Source: Datisca glomerata
Lineage: Eukaryota; Streptophyta; Magnoliopsida; Cucurbitales; Datiscaceae
Reading direction: 5' to 3'
DNA: 64,000 bases
Assembly: GCA_003255025.1 (NCBI GenBank)
Contig: QANY01009128.1
Coordinates: 868,547 to 932,546, forward strand
The position numbers were made by a program, and so were the translations under genes. Below the pieces are notes generated by a model that was not told the origin of the DNA, did no database searches, and was given only the letters and a program-made list of their open reading frames with translations. How positions within the stretch are numbered: the first letter of the stretch is position 1; every line of letters starts with the position of its first letter. Positions 32,601-44,155 of this stretch are shown here, one piece after another.

Positions 32601-35213
32601 GGAGAGAGATAAACGTAAGAGTCTCTAAGTGATTGCATACCTGAATCTTTAACTGATACTTCTTTTGTTCTGATTTTGACTCTCACTATCCCCTCTTTAT
32701 TTACTTTCTAATCTCAATGATATACATTACCAATTACCAAAGCTTTTCTTCAATTACACGTAGCTTGTTGTTATAAACATGCCAAACAACAATCAACCAC
32801 CACCTTAAAAGGAAAAATACAAAAGGGAAACTTTACATTGCCTATCCACTAGCACTACGTTTCCTGTAAAAGAAAAACAGAGATTCTCTTCCATTTTGAT
32901 CACCAAACAAAATGAAGAATAAAGTACTTTTTTTTTTCTTGTTTCAAATCAAGCTGTTATACGTGGCAGTGTTGGAAAAATTAGGCAGCAGCTTCTTTTA
33001 CAAAAGGAAATGATGTTTGTTATAGTTCTTTACTTACCATATAAAGCATAACTCATCAGTTATATAACTAACATAAAGAGATATTAACATAATCTTACGA
33101 TAATAGTTATTGGTAGTCTCTCAAGGATTCAAGAAGTCAAATAAATTTTTTATTTCATAAATTCTAAGATGCATCGACACTTGTATTTATGCAGAGTTTG
33201 ATACGTGTCTGACACGTTAAGAAAATAGTGTTTGAATTTTTTTCAAACTGTCAGGACACGTTCCCGACACGTGTCGACATCTTTAAGACACGTTTTTAGA
33301 ATTTTTTTATATAATAAACTATAAAGGGTGTGAAATAAAATAAATAATATTTTAACTTGTAAATAAAGAAAAAGGAAGGGATGGAAATAGAGAAGAAAAA
33401 ATGTTAGATTTTAAAATATATTAAATTTAAAATGGTATTGTAAAGGAAAAAAAAATCACGGTGTTTGAAAATTGATCGTGAATTCTCTATATCATAATAT
33501 AAAAATATAGAGAATAATTAAGAGAGATAATGAGAGAATAAATACGTCATGATCTACGTGAAAAACCCTTAAATGGAAGAAAAATCACGGAGAAATTTTG
33601 ATAGTTTCATTACGGAGAAATGATTTACAAGGCTAATGAGTGTTAAGAGTTGTTCTCTTCTGTTTGGAGTTACATCTTACCTTTATTTATAGGCATTAAT
33701 CGATTAAATAAAATCTGATACAGATTATCTAATTCTATCTGAAAATATGATCAATGGAATATTTTCTGAAATCTAACTTATCAACATTAACAACTTAGTA
33801 AATTATGACTGTCTGATCAATCTAGTGGTCTTAATTAGTGTTTTTTGGATTGCCACGTCGGTAATCCAAGTATTTTCGTCTAATTGGTTTATTTTTCATA
33901 ACCGCATAGTTGATTTTACTGTTCTCGCTCTATCTTCCATTCGATGAAGTTTTCGGTCTAGATCTTACCACGTGTCATATCAATTTTTGTCTGTTCAGGT
34001 ATAAAATCAGATTTTTCATTGCCAAAACCTGTAAACTTTTAAATTTCTTAAAATTGAAACTCACTCGATTAATCGATGACATCTTCAATTAGTGAGCTAT
34101 TTTAATTCATCTTCTTAATATGACCCGATAGTGTAGTTAGTTTTTTTTTTACAAATATCTATTTCATACTTATAAATAGCATTATATATAATGTATCTTC
34201 GTATCCTACTTTTTTTTAAAATGACGTGTCAATGTATCGATATCATATCATATCTGTATCACATGTTCATGTTCGTGCTTCAGTACCTATAAGCAAATAG
34301 TTTTGACCATTATTAACTATTAAAATAAGATGGCAAATACTTCAAAGGATTTGTTGATAAGCAACAGAAATTTTAAAAATAAGCAATAGATGTTGAAGAT
34401 GGCAAATACCCTGTCTTACTATATATAGAAAGATGAGAATGTCATACAACTATTTTTTTTAGATGTGGGCCTTCTCTCTCTATTGTGATGTTCATTATTA
34501 ATTATAGGGTCACAATCTGATATGGTAGTGCAATTTTAAAAGGCACCGATAATACAATACAATAAACAATTGTGTGAGAATCCTTAGAAGGGTCGAGAGA
34601 GCTTTGATTTATTATAGTGATTATGACACCGCCGAAGAAGATGATCAATTCTAAAGATAATAAATTCTACTTCGTTTTGCCCGTTATGGTGACTAATTAT
34701 TTATTGAGCTACACAAAATCATTTGTTTAAGGATTAAATTGTAGTGTTACTATGCATTTAACTGTGTTGAAATAGCACTACCATATTAACAAACAAGTAA
34801 AATGCACAAGTGCTCGTGATTCGATTGAGTTTGATCTATTTTCTCGATTTAACTGTGTTGAAATAGCACTACCATATTAACAAACAAGTAAAATGCACAA
34901 GTAAAGTGCTCGTGATTCGATTGAGTTTGATCTATTTTCTCGATTGTGTAGATATACTTACACCCCTATTCATGTTACTGCATTTAATTTTTCGTCGACT
35001 GCACAAAATCTGAACTGTCATCTCAATTATTATATATATGCGTCTCTAAATCAACTACATAATGCAACGAAAGTAACATGTCGTATTGACCTTTTCCACT
35101 TTTAATAATTGTAAAGAAGAGACAGAGACAACTAAAACAGAGACTTAATTTTAGACTGACTAGAAAGTACTCTGCTATCATCACCATGCATTAGACAAAT
35201 AGCATAGTTAAAA
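32601..35213. other. Intergenic, AT-rich, LTR-like stretch inside
   Basis: No gene seen. 33160-33300 has repeated ACACGT/GACACG words. About 33540-34090 has a minus-strand TATA-like CCTATAAATAAAGG and looks like an isolated retrotransposon LTR, without a partner to prove it. A tandem duplication lies at 34758-34944. The UGT 3' flank occupies the right end. Confidence 0.4.
34758..34944. repeat. 91/96-bp tandem duplication
   Basis: Copies at 34758-34848 and 34849-34944 are essentially identical. The second carries an extra 5 bases near CACAAGTAAAGTGCTC. Confidence 0.93.
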
Positions 35214-36647
35214 TTACTTGATTCCTTTCACTCTGAAAAGTTGATCCACAAACTCTTGTATATGAATGTCCGAACTGCCGTTTTCATCTACGGCCTCTTT
35301 GGCTAATCTTTTCCACATCCTCAACTTATCTCTTATCTCTTTCACAGGCTCTCCTTCCCCCATTACTTCCCCAATACACCTTAATATTTCTTCTTTACTT
35401 ACAAATCCCTTTTCACTCTCTGTCACTCTCACCCCTGCTTTCCAAACATCAGCAATGAACTTGGCATTTGTGGCTTGATCGACCCACTGCGGCATTCCTA
35501 CCATTGGCACCCCCACGCTAAGTGCTTCAATCGTTGAGTTCCATCCACAATGCGTCACGAAGCACCCAACTGCCTTGTGGGCTAACACTTGCAATTGACA
35601 ACACCAATTCACTATTAAAACCTTGTCTGGCATTTCCTCTTTGAAATTTCCATCTAGCTTTTGGAGTTGAGATTCTCTAAGTACCCACAGGAAAAAATGG
35701 TCGCTTTTCTTCAAGGCTTCAGCTATTTCCTCCACCTGAGTTTCACTTAACAAAAGTGTACTTCCGAATGATATGTAAACCACAGAGTTTGTCTGCTTGG
35801 AGTCTAACCATTTGATGTAAGAATCCTCCTCGTCGGGCTTTTCAAGACTCAACCCATAATTGTTGTCATCCTTCAACCGACCGTCTATGTATGCCGATGG
35901 AATGCATGGCCCTATCGTCTTTATTGGCCATTTATTTTCCTTCATATTCTCAATGACCACGTTTTCCAACTGATCAAAAGTGTTAACAAAGTGGAATTTG
36001 GGTTCAAGTAAATTAGAGAATTGACTGGTCATGAAGTTATTTGCTGTTTGGACGTCAGGAGAATTCATATTATCAAAAGGGAATGGAAGATCATTGAGAT
36101 TAAGAAGGGGCATACATGGAAGTGAAATGGTGGAGTCTGGTAGAGGTAGCAGGGGAATACTTAAAGAACCTTGAAGTAAATGATAGAAGATGTGATTGAC
36201 TGAACATGGCTGAGTGAAAAACGGAGCAGCGTCTATCCCATATTGTCTGGCAATATCAAAAGCCCAGGGCATGACTGAGTCATAGATGATGAAATCAATA
36301 GTAGTTTTGGATGATTTCTGAGAAGATTCAATATAATCTGATAAGCCTTTGGAGAGAATGAGCTTTAAACGATGTAGATAAGATTCAAGGGACTGACCCT
36401 CCAATCGATCAGATGGTGTAGTTTGGTCAGTAGAAAGGAACTGAAGGTTGATGATGGAGGAGGAAGAATGAGATTGAGAAGTGAGGAAGGAGTTGGTAGC
36501 AGAGATGGTGGAGAGAAATGTGAGTTGAATAGCCTTTAAGGAAGAAAGACGCTTTGAGAATTGGAGAACAGGGTTTATGTGACCTTGCCTTGGGAATGGA
36601 TATACCAAAATGTGAACCTGGACATCTCCTTCTTTCATCTCTTCCAT
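35214..36647 (-). CDS. UDP-glycosyltransferase, UGT74-like, 477 residues
   Basis: Family 1 plant glycosyltransferases move a sugar, usually glucose from UDP-glucose, onto small acceptors in the cytosol. The catalytic His is His23 (FPRQGHINP) and its partner Asp is Asp123 (IIYDSVMPW). The C-terminal PSPG box runs from WCCQLQVLAHKAVGCF through HCGWNSTIEALS to PQWVDQ, ending in the Gln associated with UDP-glucose preference. Full family length, no intron, no stop. Overall similarity (the YPFPRQGHINP start, FVTHCGWNS) points to group L, UGT74, whose members glucosylate carboxyl groups or thiols such as salicylate, auxin-type acids and thiohydroximates. The acceptor cannot be read from sequence. 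Confidence 0.95.
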   Translation of the reverse strand: MEEMKEGDVQVHILVYPFPRQGHINPVLQFSKRLSSLKAIQLTFLSTISATNSFLTSQSHSSSSIINLQFLSTDQTTPSDRLEGQSLESYLHRLKLILSKGLSDYIESSQKSSKTTIDFIIYDSVMPWAFDIARQYGIDAAPFFTQPCSVNHIFYHLLQGSLSIPLLPLPDSTISLPCMPLLNLNDLPFPFDNMNSPDVQTANNFMTSQFSNLLEPKFHFVNTFDQLENVVIENMKENKWPIKTIGPCIPSAYIDGRLKDDNNYGLSLEKPDEEDSYIKWLDSKQTNSVVYISFGSTLLLSETQVEEIAEALKKSDHFFLWVLRESQLQKLDGNFKEEMPDKVLIVNWCCQLQVLAHKAVGCFVTHCGWNSTIEALSVGVPMVGMPQWVDQATNAKFIADVWKAGVRVTESEKGFVSKEEILRCIGEVMGEGEPVKEIRDKLRMWKRLAKEAVDENGSSDIHIQEFVDQLFRVKGIK

Positions 36648-36690
36648 TTTTCTTCACTTGTTAACTCAATCCCACTCACTGCTGTGTTTC

Positions 36691-36700
36691 TTTATATATC
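36691..36700 (-). promoter_or_regulatory. TATA box of the UGT gene
   Basis: The minus strand reads GATATATAAA, ending about 44 bases before the start codon. This would give a very short leader of 10-20 bases; a second AT-rich TATA-like stretch lies near 36710-36735. Confidence 0.45.
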
Positions 36701-38689
36701 CATTATATTAATAAAAAACTTATTTATATTATAATATTATATGGACCTTACAAAAATTATATCAGTACAGAGATAGAGTGGGACTAACATTTAATATAAT
36801 TAATTCAGAAAAAGGACAGGAAAATCAGTCAGAGTAGTGGGGGCTANCAGTTGATATTCAACTCATCAAATAAGTCGTTTTGACTACACTAACGACAATA
36901 TAAACTGTATGTAAGTGGGATTTTTGTTTTTGTTCAAAAACATATCTTTAATTTTAGAAATGACAGAAATTGAACCCTCTATTTGAATTAGAATGTCATA
37001 TAAGCGAAGAAGAAAAGTGAAGACGAAGTATAAAATAACTTAGCATGAAAAGAAATGAAGAAGAAAAATTGGTAACATGTGGTATTTTAATTGATTATGT
37101 ATTATAAATAGTCGACTAACACAAAATATAACGTAGAATAATAATTAATCTATAATATCTCGAGGCCTTTTAAAATAAATGTTCTATTTATCTTTTTTTT
37201 ATTCAACCACTGATAACCAGTTTGATGAAAAAGAATTTAGACTAAGATGAGACCTAAGGAGTTTTAGTAAAATCTCATGATTTAAGTTGTCATTTGAGAA
37301 TATCAGCTTTCATTAGTTTATCAAGCCTAACCCATGTCTGTATCTGAGTAAAGAATGTAATAGGTCCTCTACCTCGTCTGAAACTAGGAGATTGGGGTAA
37401 AAAAAATGTCGTCGAATACAATGTTTAAGAGTAATAATTGAGCGTCTAAGAATAGAGTATATGTTGCTTGGGGTTGTGTGATAGGTCGCATTTCGTTAGG
37501 CTTCTTAGGTTTGGAAATCCAAGATCAGTACATAGGAGAGAATTTGAAAGTCTCATTCACTATGAGGGGAATTTACTCCGCGCGTTATTTTTTAGAGATT
37601 AGAGTTTTCTATTTAGGTTTCCACTTCCACAGAAGAGGCACGATCTCGAGGCAAGGGGAAGTGAAAGCAGAGGGAGAAATAGAATCCACAAACCAAAAGT
37701 AAAAAGTAAGATGAAGAGGAATTCAGACAAATATAAGAGCAATAGAATTGACAAATTCATTGTCCGAGAATACAGAAAAGACCAATATATATACATATAT
37801 CAACAAAACATAACAACTATAATAGGTCATAAAAATAGGGGTGTAATGGTAACACAACGAAAACGTAAAACTTAAAAAAATAGATACACATTAATCAGAT
37901 AATTAATTAAACAGGCATCAACTAACTACATAAATGGAGAAACATATACATGCTCATCATATTCTTAGGCTGCGAATTAGGCTTGTTTACTAATTTCATT
38001 GATTTTTTGAAAAAATAAATTACACTTGATACTTTCTCACAAATTCAAATATCATTGGAATTATAATCGAGAGATCACTGAAAATTGGTGTGACAAAGTG
38101 AAATGGCATTGTTATTTATAGCTGTATTGAGGGGTAGCAACCGGTTATCAATCGAGCAAATTTTTTTCCTTGACTGAACAACCGATGGGCCGATAGACAA
38201 AGATGTGAGAATGCTAGTATAATTTTTTTTTCTCTCTTCATTATTGTAATGAAAAATTTCCTCACACTAAAAAAAAATAATATCAAAGAGAGAATTCTCA
38301 AAAAATAAATATTGAATTACCTCTGCTTTTCCTTGACCCCATTAATTTATAATTGACATTTATTTATAGGCTCTTGGTTAGTTACAAGATTTGATTAAAT
38401 CCCTCTAAATCAGAGGAATCAATAGAATATCTCTCTTAAATTAAACATATCATTTCAAACTAAGCTTATCTATTCTAACAACTGCTTGAATTTGAACCGT
38501 TGGATGGAGCATGATAAAATCAACGACTTGAATGGTTCTTTCCGCTTGGCCATGGTGGCAATTCACGTCTCCTGCTTCTAATTGGTCGCAATTTGCTCAT
38601 GTAGATCCTCAACTGATTTTTGCATGTACATTTGCCCCTATTGCATTAAATATCACGCAGTGAAATTAATTTGCAATATTTAAATTTTC
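36701..38689. other. Intergenic, no gene identified
   Basis: An undetermined base lies at 36847. About 38080-38690 has features of a retrotransposon LTR on the minus strand (TATA-like CCTATAAATAAATG near 38360) but no partner. It does not match the 3' LTR of the copia element that follows. Chance frames only. Confidence 0.4.
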
Positions 38690-38878
38690 TACAATATTTA
38701 AAAACAAATCAACAATCTAAAGATGAATTCTCTCCAAACCAATGGTGCAAGACACTTAAGCTATAAAGACTATTCCCCGCGTTGAGAAAACAATCATTGT
38801 TTCCCACGCTGAGAAACCACACGTTGTTCCTCATGCTAGGAAACCATAGAAGTTAAGGGGCAAGATTTCAAGAGATGG

Positions 38879-39670
38879 CAACAGAATGTGGTATTTTATC
38901 TGACGACACTGAACCTGACTCATATTCTGAAGGAAGAATGTCCTGTCACACCGATTGAAAAACAAACTAAGAAAATGATATTTGCTCAAGAAGTATGGAA
39001 GCATTCTGATTTTCTCTGCCAAAACTACATCTTGGACAGTCTTGTAGACAGTCTCTATAATGTATACTCGTTGTTCAAGATATCGAAGGATTTATGGGAA
39101 GCGTTAGAGAAAAAGTCTAAGACTAAGGACGATGGGACAAAGAAATTCATCGTTGGGTGATTCTTGGAATATCTGATGGATGACAAGCATACGGTGGTTA
39201 GTCAAGTTGAAGAGCTCCAGATCCTATTCAACGAACTGATCAACGAGGGAATGGCAATCAGTGAATCGTTCGAAGTGGCTGCAACGATTGAGAAATTTCT
39301 GTCGTCTTGGAAAGAGTTCAAGAGTTACTTGAAGCATAAGTAAAAGGACATGACGATGAAAGATCTCGCGATTTGTATATGAATCGAAGAAGACAACCGG
39401 AAGAATAAATACAAGATGTTGCCTTTGTATTCCATGGAGATGAAAGTGAACGTTGTTGAAACGGGAAAGCCAAAGCCGAAAAGCTTCAAAAGGAAGGCTA
39501 TGAGCAGTAGTAGTAGAACGTCAACAAAGGTATAAGTTACAAATGGATCAAGGGTAGTTAGTGGGTGTGCGGTAAAGTCGGTCACAGAGCAAAAGACTAC
39601 CGATTCAAAAAGGATCACACGGTGGCAAACCCTAATAACGGTCATAAAAACACGGTTAATGTGACTGAGA
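38879..39670 (+). pseudogene. Copia gag with degenerate zinc knuckle
   Basis: The capsid part at 38888-39160 includes KISKDLWEALEKK, a typical UBN2-type gag block, and continues in another frame with QVEELQILFNELINEG. The zinc knuckle near 39565 reads CGKVGHRAKDY, where the first Cys is replaced by a stop region and the last Cys by Tyr. Confidence 0.8.
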
Positions 39671-39699
39671 TGGATGACCTATGTGCGACAATTTGAGAA

Positions 39700-40640
39700 T
39701 TGTGCATTTTCATTGATACCACAAGTTGGTGGGTTGATACAGGTGCTACTAAGCACATCTGTGGTGACAAAAGTCTGTTTTCAACTTATGAATAAGTTGA
39801 AGGTGAAAAATTGTACATGAGCAACCGCTGAGGCTAATGTAAAATGAAAAGGAAAAGTGCCATTGAAGTTTACCTTTGGTAAATAACTCACTCTCATCGA
39901 CGTCCTCCACGTACCAGACATTCGCCTGAATTTGGTTCCGGGGTCCCTCTTATGTAAGAGTATATTTAAACTTGTATTTGAATCTGACAAGTTATTTTGA
40001 CTAATGGCGAAATATTTGTGGGTAGGGAATATGTTGTTGATGGTCTGTTTAAGCTTAATAATTCTGTTGTAATTTCTGCTTCAATTAATGGGAAATCTAC
40101 ATCTTCTGTCTATACTGTTGAGTTATGTGATATTTGGCATGGTAGATTAGGTCACATAAATATGAAATCTATGCAAAGAATGATGAACTTAAATTTGATA
40201 CCTAAATTTGACATAGAAAATGGACATAAATGCGAAATATGTGTTAAATCCAAATTCACTAGAAAATCATTTAAATATGTAGAAAGAGATAGTGAATGAT
40301 TAGGATTAATACATAGTGATTTATACGACATGAAATTTTCATCTAGTAGAGGTGGCAGAAAATACTTTGTAACATTCATTGATGATTGTAGTAAATTCTG
40401 CTATGTATATTTGTTGCATTCTAAAGTTGAAACTTTAGATATGTTTAAGACATACAAGTCTGAAGTTGAAAATTAACTTGGAAAGAAAATAAATGTGCTT
40501 AGATCTGCCTGAGGTGGAGAATATGACTCCACGACACTATCTGAATTTTGTGCTCACGATGACATAGTGCATCAGAGTACAACACCTTACACACCTCAAC
40601 AGAATGGAATGGCTGAAAGGAAAAAATAGAACTCTAAAAG
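39700..40640 (+). pseudogene. Copia protease and integrase
   Basis: The protease active site VDTGATKHICGDKSLF begins near 39727. The pre-integrase zinc finger is at 39997-40299 (WHGRLGHINMKSMQRM, CEICVKSKFTRKSF). The integrase core follows in pieces (FVTFIDDCSKFCYVYLL, GGEYDSTTL, TTPYTPQQNGMAERK). Stops at 40299, 40476 and 40510 break it. Confidence 0.85.
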
Positions 40641-41119
40641 ATATGGTGAAGTATATGTTGAACAGTTCTAGACTACCCCATAATTTGTGGGGAGAGGCCT
40701 TATTTACGGCAAACACCATACTGAACATGATTCCACATAAGAAGACTAACAGGTCTCCTTATGAATAGTGGAAAAGGAAGTTACCTTCTTATAAAATCCT
40801 AAAAGTGTGGGGGTGTCTCGCAAAGGTACAAGTATCGTTGCCAAAGAGAGTCAAGCTTGGACCTAATACTGTTGACTGCGTTTTCATTGGATATGCATGT
40901 AACAATGTTGCATATGGATTTTTGGTAATTAAGTCAGAAATTTCTGACATAAATACCAACACTATTATGGAGTCTGTCAATGTTGAATTCTTTGATAATG
41001 TGTTTTCTTTTAAGGAAGGAAGACACAGTCAAAATACCAAACAAGGTGTAGATGAAAGTACATCTAGAGCTTAGATTGATGAAAAATCTGAACCTGAGCC
41101 TAGAAAAAACAAACGAGCT

Positions 41120-41855
41120 AGAAGGAGGCTATTGATAGTGAGATAGCCATTTTGAAAAATAACACTTGGATATTGGTTGATCTCCCACCCGAGAATAAAC
41201 CAATATGCTATAAGTGGATTTTTAAAAGGAAGCTTAAAGCTGACGATATAATTGACAAGTACAAAGCTCAGTTGATAGCTAAATGTTATCAACATAAAGA
41301 AGGTATATATTTCTTTGATACCTATTCTCCTGTGACGATGATCGCTTCTATTAGAATGCTGATCGCGATTGTAGCTATACATAATTTAGAAATTCACCAA
41401 ATGGATGTTAAGATTGCATTCTTATATGGAGAACTGGACAAGGAAATCTATTGGAACAACCTAAAGGGTTCGTGGCCAAGGGCCAAGAACATAAGGTGTG
41501 TAAGCTTGTCAAATCCCTTTACGGATTAAAACAGGCCTCGAAGCAGTGGCATGAAAAATTTGACCACACTATGCTCTCAAATGGCTTCTCGATAAACGAG
41601 TGCGACAAATGTGTTTACGTTCAAGGTACTAGTGACATGTTTGTCATTGTATGTCTATACATAGATAACAAGCTCATAATGGGAACTAATAAGGATATAA
41701 TATATTCTACCAAGAAGATGTTGAGTTTCAACTTTGACATGAAAGACTTAGGTCTAGCAGATGTCATTCTTGGAATTCAAGTGAAGCAAACATCTAACGA
41801 ATATATCCTTACACAATCTCATTATGTAGAAATGATCCTAAAGAAGTTCGACTAA
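41120..41855 (+). pseudogene. Copia reverse transcriptase
   Basis: 41152-41529 carries NNTWILVDLPP, CYKWIFKRK, YSPVTMIASIRMLIAI and HQMDVKIAFLYGEL. 41451-41855 continues with SLYGLKQASKQWHEKFD and LYIDNKLIMG. The catalytic YVDD has become YIDN, so the enzyme would be inactive even without the frameshift near 41455. Confidence 0.88.
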
Positions 41856-41942
41856 TTTGAATGCAAATCAGTTGTAACTCCATTTGACTCAAACTGTAAG
41901 TTGAGAAAGAATGATGGAGTTGGAGTACTCACATATCATTAG

Positions 41943-42540
41943 ATGTTTGATTATATCATGAATTCAACAATGCCTGGCATTGCTTATTTAGTAAAAAGGC
42001 TTGCAAGATATACGAGTAATCCTGGACGTGATCACTGGGATGCTCTAGTCAGGGTACTTAGATACTTGAAGCACACCATCGACTATGGATTACATTATAC
42101 GACGTATCCACTTGTGGTGGAAGGATTTAGTGATGCTAATCTTGGAAACTAAATCCACGAGCGGATATATCTGACAGTCTAGAAACTAAATCCACGAGCA
42201 GATATATCTGACAATCTAGAAACTAAATCCACGAGCGGATATATTTTTACCTTAGGTGATGGAGCTATATCTTGGAACTCATAGCACTGGACAAGGCTAG
42301 CAAAGAAGTCGAATGACTTAAAAAAATTTAGAAGACATTCCAGTGTGACCGAAGCCTGTGTCAGCCATGTGTGTACACTATGATAATATGACTACCATAT
42401 TTAGAGCAAAGAATAATTTGTATAATAGTAACTCTAGACACATAAAGCGTAGACATAATACCATTAAACAATTACTCACAAATGGTGTGATTTTCATTGA
42501 CTTTATCAGATCGAATGAAAATCTACAGATCCTTTAACCA
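41943..42540 (+). pseudogene. Copia RNase H with internal 37-bp repeats
   Basis: 41943-42152 reads [20 protein letters not shown] and [15 protein letters not shown], the RT-RNase H linker. The D-G-Y block is interrupted by a 37-bp triplication at 42145-42243, which shifts the frame. RNase H resumes with GYIFTLGDGAISWNS. It ends near 42540. Confidence 0.82.
42145..42243. repeat. 37-bp tandem triplication inside the copia RNase H
   Basis: GAAACTAAATCCACGAGC starts at 42145, 42182 and 42219, giving an exact 37-base period; the third copy is cut short. Since 37 is not a multiple of three it destroys the frame. Confidence 0.93.
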
Positions 42541-43175
42541 AAGGATTATCGAAAGAACTTGTAAAGTTGACATCGAGGGGAATGGGCTTAAAGCGTATTC
42601 AATGAATCATTCAGGTGGGAACCTAACCTAGTTGACTGGAGATCCCGAGATCTAGGTTTAATACGCAAACCAGCAGAAATGATTCACATAACACACAAAA
42701 AAAACTTTGTTTCTTCTCATTTTTAGGATGTAATGAAAGTGTGTTGTCTATCGACGATAAAAGAGTATAGTTAGTATTTAATGACGTTGATATCTTGCTT
42801 ACAAGATGCTATAGACAGAATACTCTTAATCATCGTCATCTATGTAAGAGTAGAAGTGGGGTCGCTTCTATGAGAGGGTGCAAGGCTCAATCTCTCTAAA
42901 GCTCTCATGAGATAGGATAAGTATTCATGACCAAAATGAACAAAACGTATGAACTCGAACGTATTAAGATGAGTTGAGTGTGAGATTTATTGTCTTGGTT
43001 TATTTGAGAGGAGTGATAGTTCAAGAATGTTATTCACTGTTTTTTAGAATAAATCTGATAAATCATCACTAAGGAAAGTTCAAGTCCAAAAGACACCTCT
43101 CATGAGCCAAAACTCATTTGTTTCTTTCTCCTGATGTCATTGTCTGTTTATGACATTTTCATTCATGTGAGGGAT

Positions 43176-43875
43176 TGTTGGAGCTAATTGAGTTAGATAC
43201 TTTATTAAGTAAAGCTAAGCTAAGTTCAAGTGTGTGGATGAAAATTAAAAAGAAAAGACAATGTGAATAGAAAAATAAGTCTGCCACATACAGGTGGAGC
43301 TTCAATTTTTTGACACATGTTTACTGATGTGTATTAGCAGTTGAGGATGTATAATTAGACCAAGTCAATATCACATGTGCCATTGTCTGCCCATCGATTG
43401 CACTCTGTCCACGAAGGGTGAAACTGCCACCTTCGTGTAATTGAGGGATAAGTGGGTTTTTTCCATAGTGGAGAAAATAGTCTCTCTCTTAATATAGGTG
43501 CAATTTCATTTCATAGTGGAGACTTTTAGTAAGACTGCTTTTTGCGTCAATTACAGTGCAATTAAAGCATCAATTTTCATCCATTTTTTTAAGTATTTTT
43601 CCATGAGTGAACATAGGGAGAAAGAAATATCGTTCGGTTTTGTGAGGATCGAAGTATTTGCTTACTACATCTTCGATCATGGTGGTTGTATCCTGCAGAA
43701 ACGTTCACCGTAGTTTCCAAGCAAACCGTGAATGGTGAAAATTCGTTTTTAGGACATTGTTACAGTAAACCTCTACCGATTTAATTTTTTATTTTCCCGT
43801 CTGTAATTTTTCTTATAATTTGTTGCAATTTATTCCAAATATTTTAATTTTACCATTACTCTACGGTTTCCAACA
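43176..43875 (+). repeat. 3' LTR of the third copia element
   Basis: It begins TGTTGGAGCTAATTGAG right after a purine-rich GTGAGGGAT tract and ends GTTTCCAACA. The first seven bases TGTTGGA and last seven TCCAACA are a perfect inverted pair, as LTR ends should be. The length is 700 bp. Confidence 0.82.
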
Positions 43876-44155
43876 ATCAATAAAAAGTTCTGAGCAAAAA
43901 ACGATAAAGCAAACAAGTGAATTAGGAGATCATATGAAACACATCTTATTTATAGAACAAGACGGTGTTGATGATATCTATTAAGCATTACAAGTAATAC
44001 ATAACATAAAAACAAGACAACAATGTGAAACTCCAACACAGCTTCTCTCAGACAAGCTTATATATATGTTTGTTTTGCTAATTAGGAGAACTTCAATTCT
44101 CACTTAAAAAACCACAAACATCAATACCCATTATACAAAAATCTCTAAATTTCTT

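Larger units (their letters stand above)
38700..43875 (+). mobile_element. Third copia element, 5'-truncated, decayed
   Basis: Gag, protease, integrase, RT and RNase H follow in copia order on the plus strand and lead to a clear 3' LTR (43176-43875). No matching 5' LTR or primer-binding site is present upstream in 36.7-38.7 kb, so the 5' end is lost or replaced. Multiple stops and shifts occur in each domain. The leader near 38770-38850 has three imperfect repeats of a GTTGAGAAA/GCTGAGAAACCA word. Confidence 0.88.
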
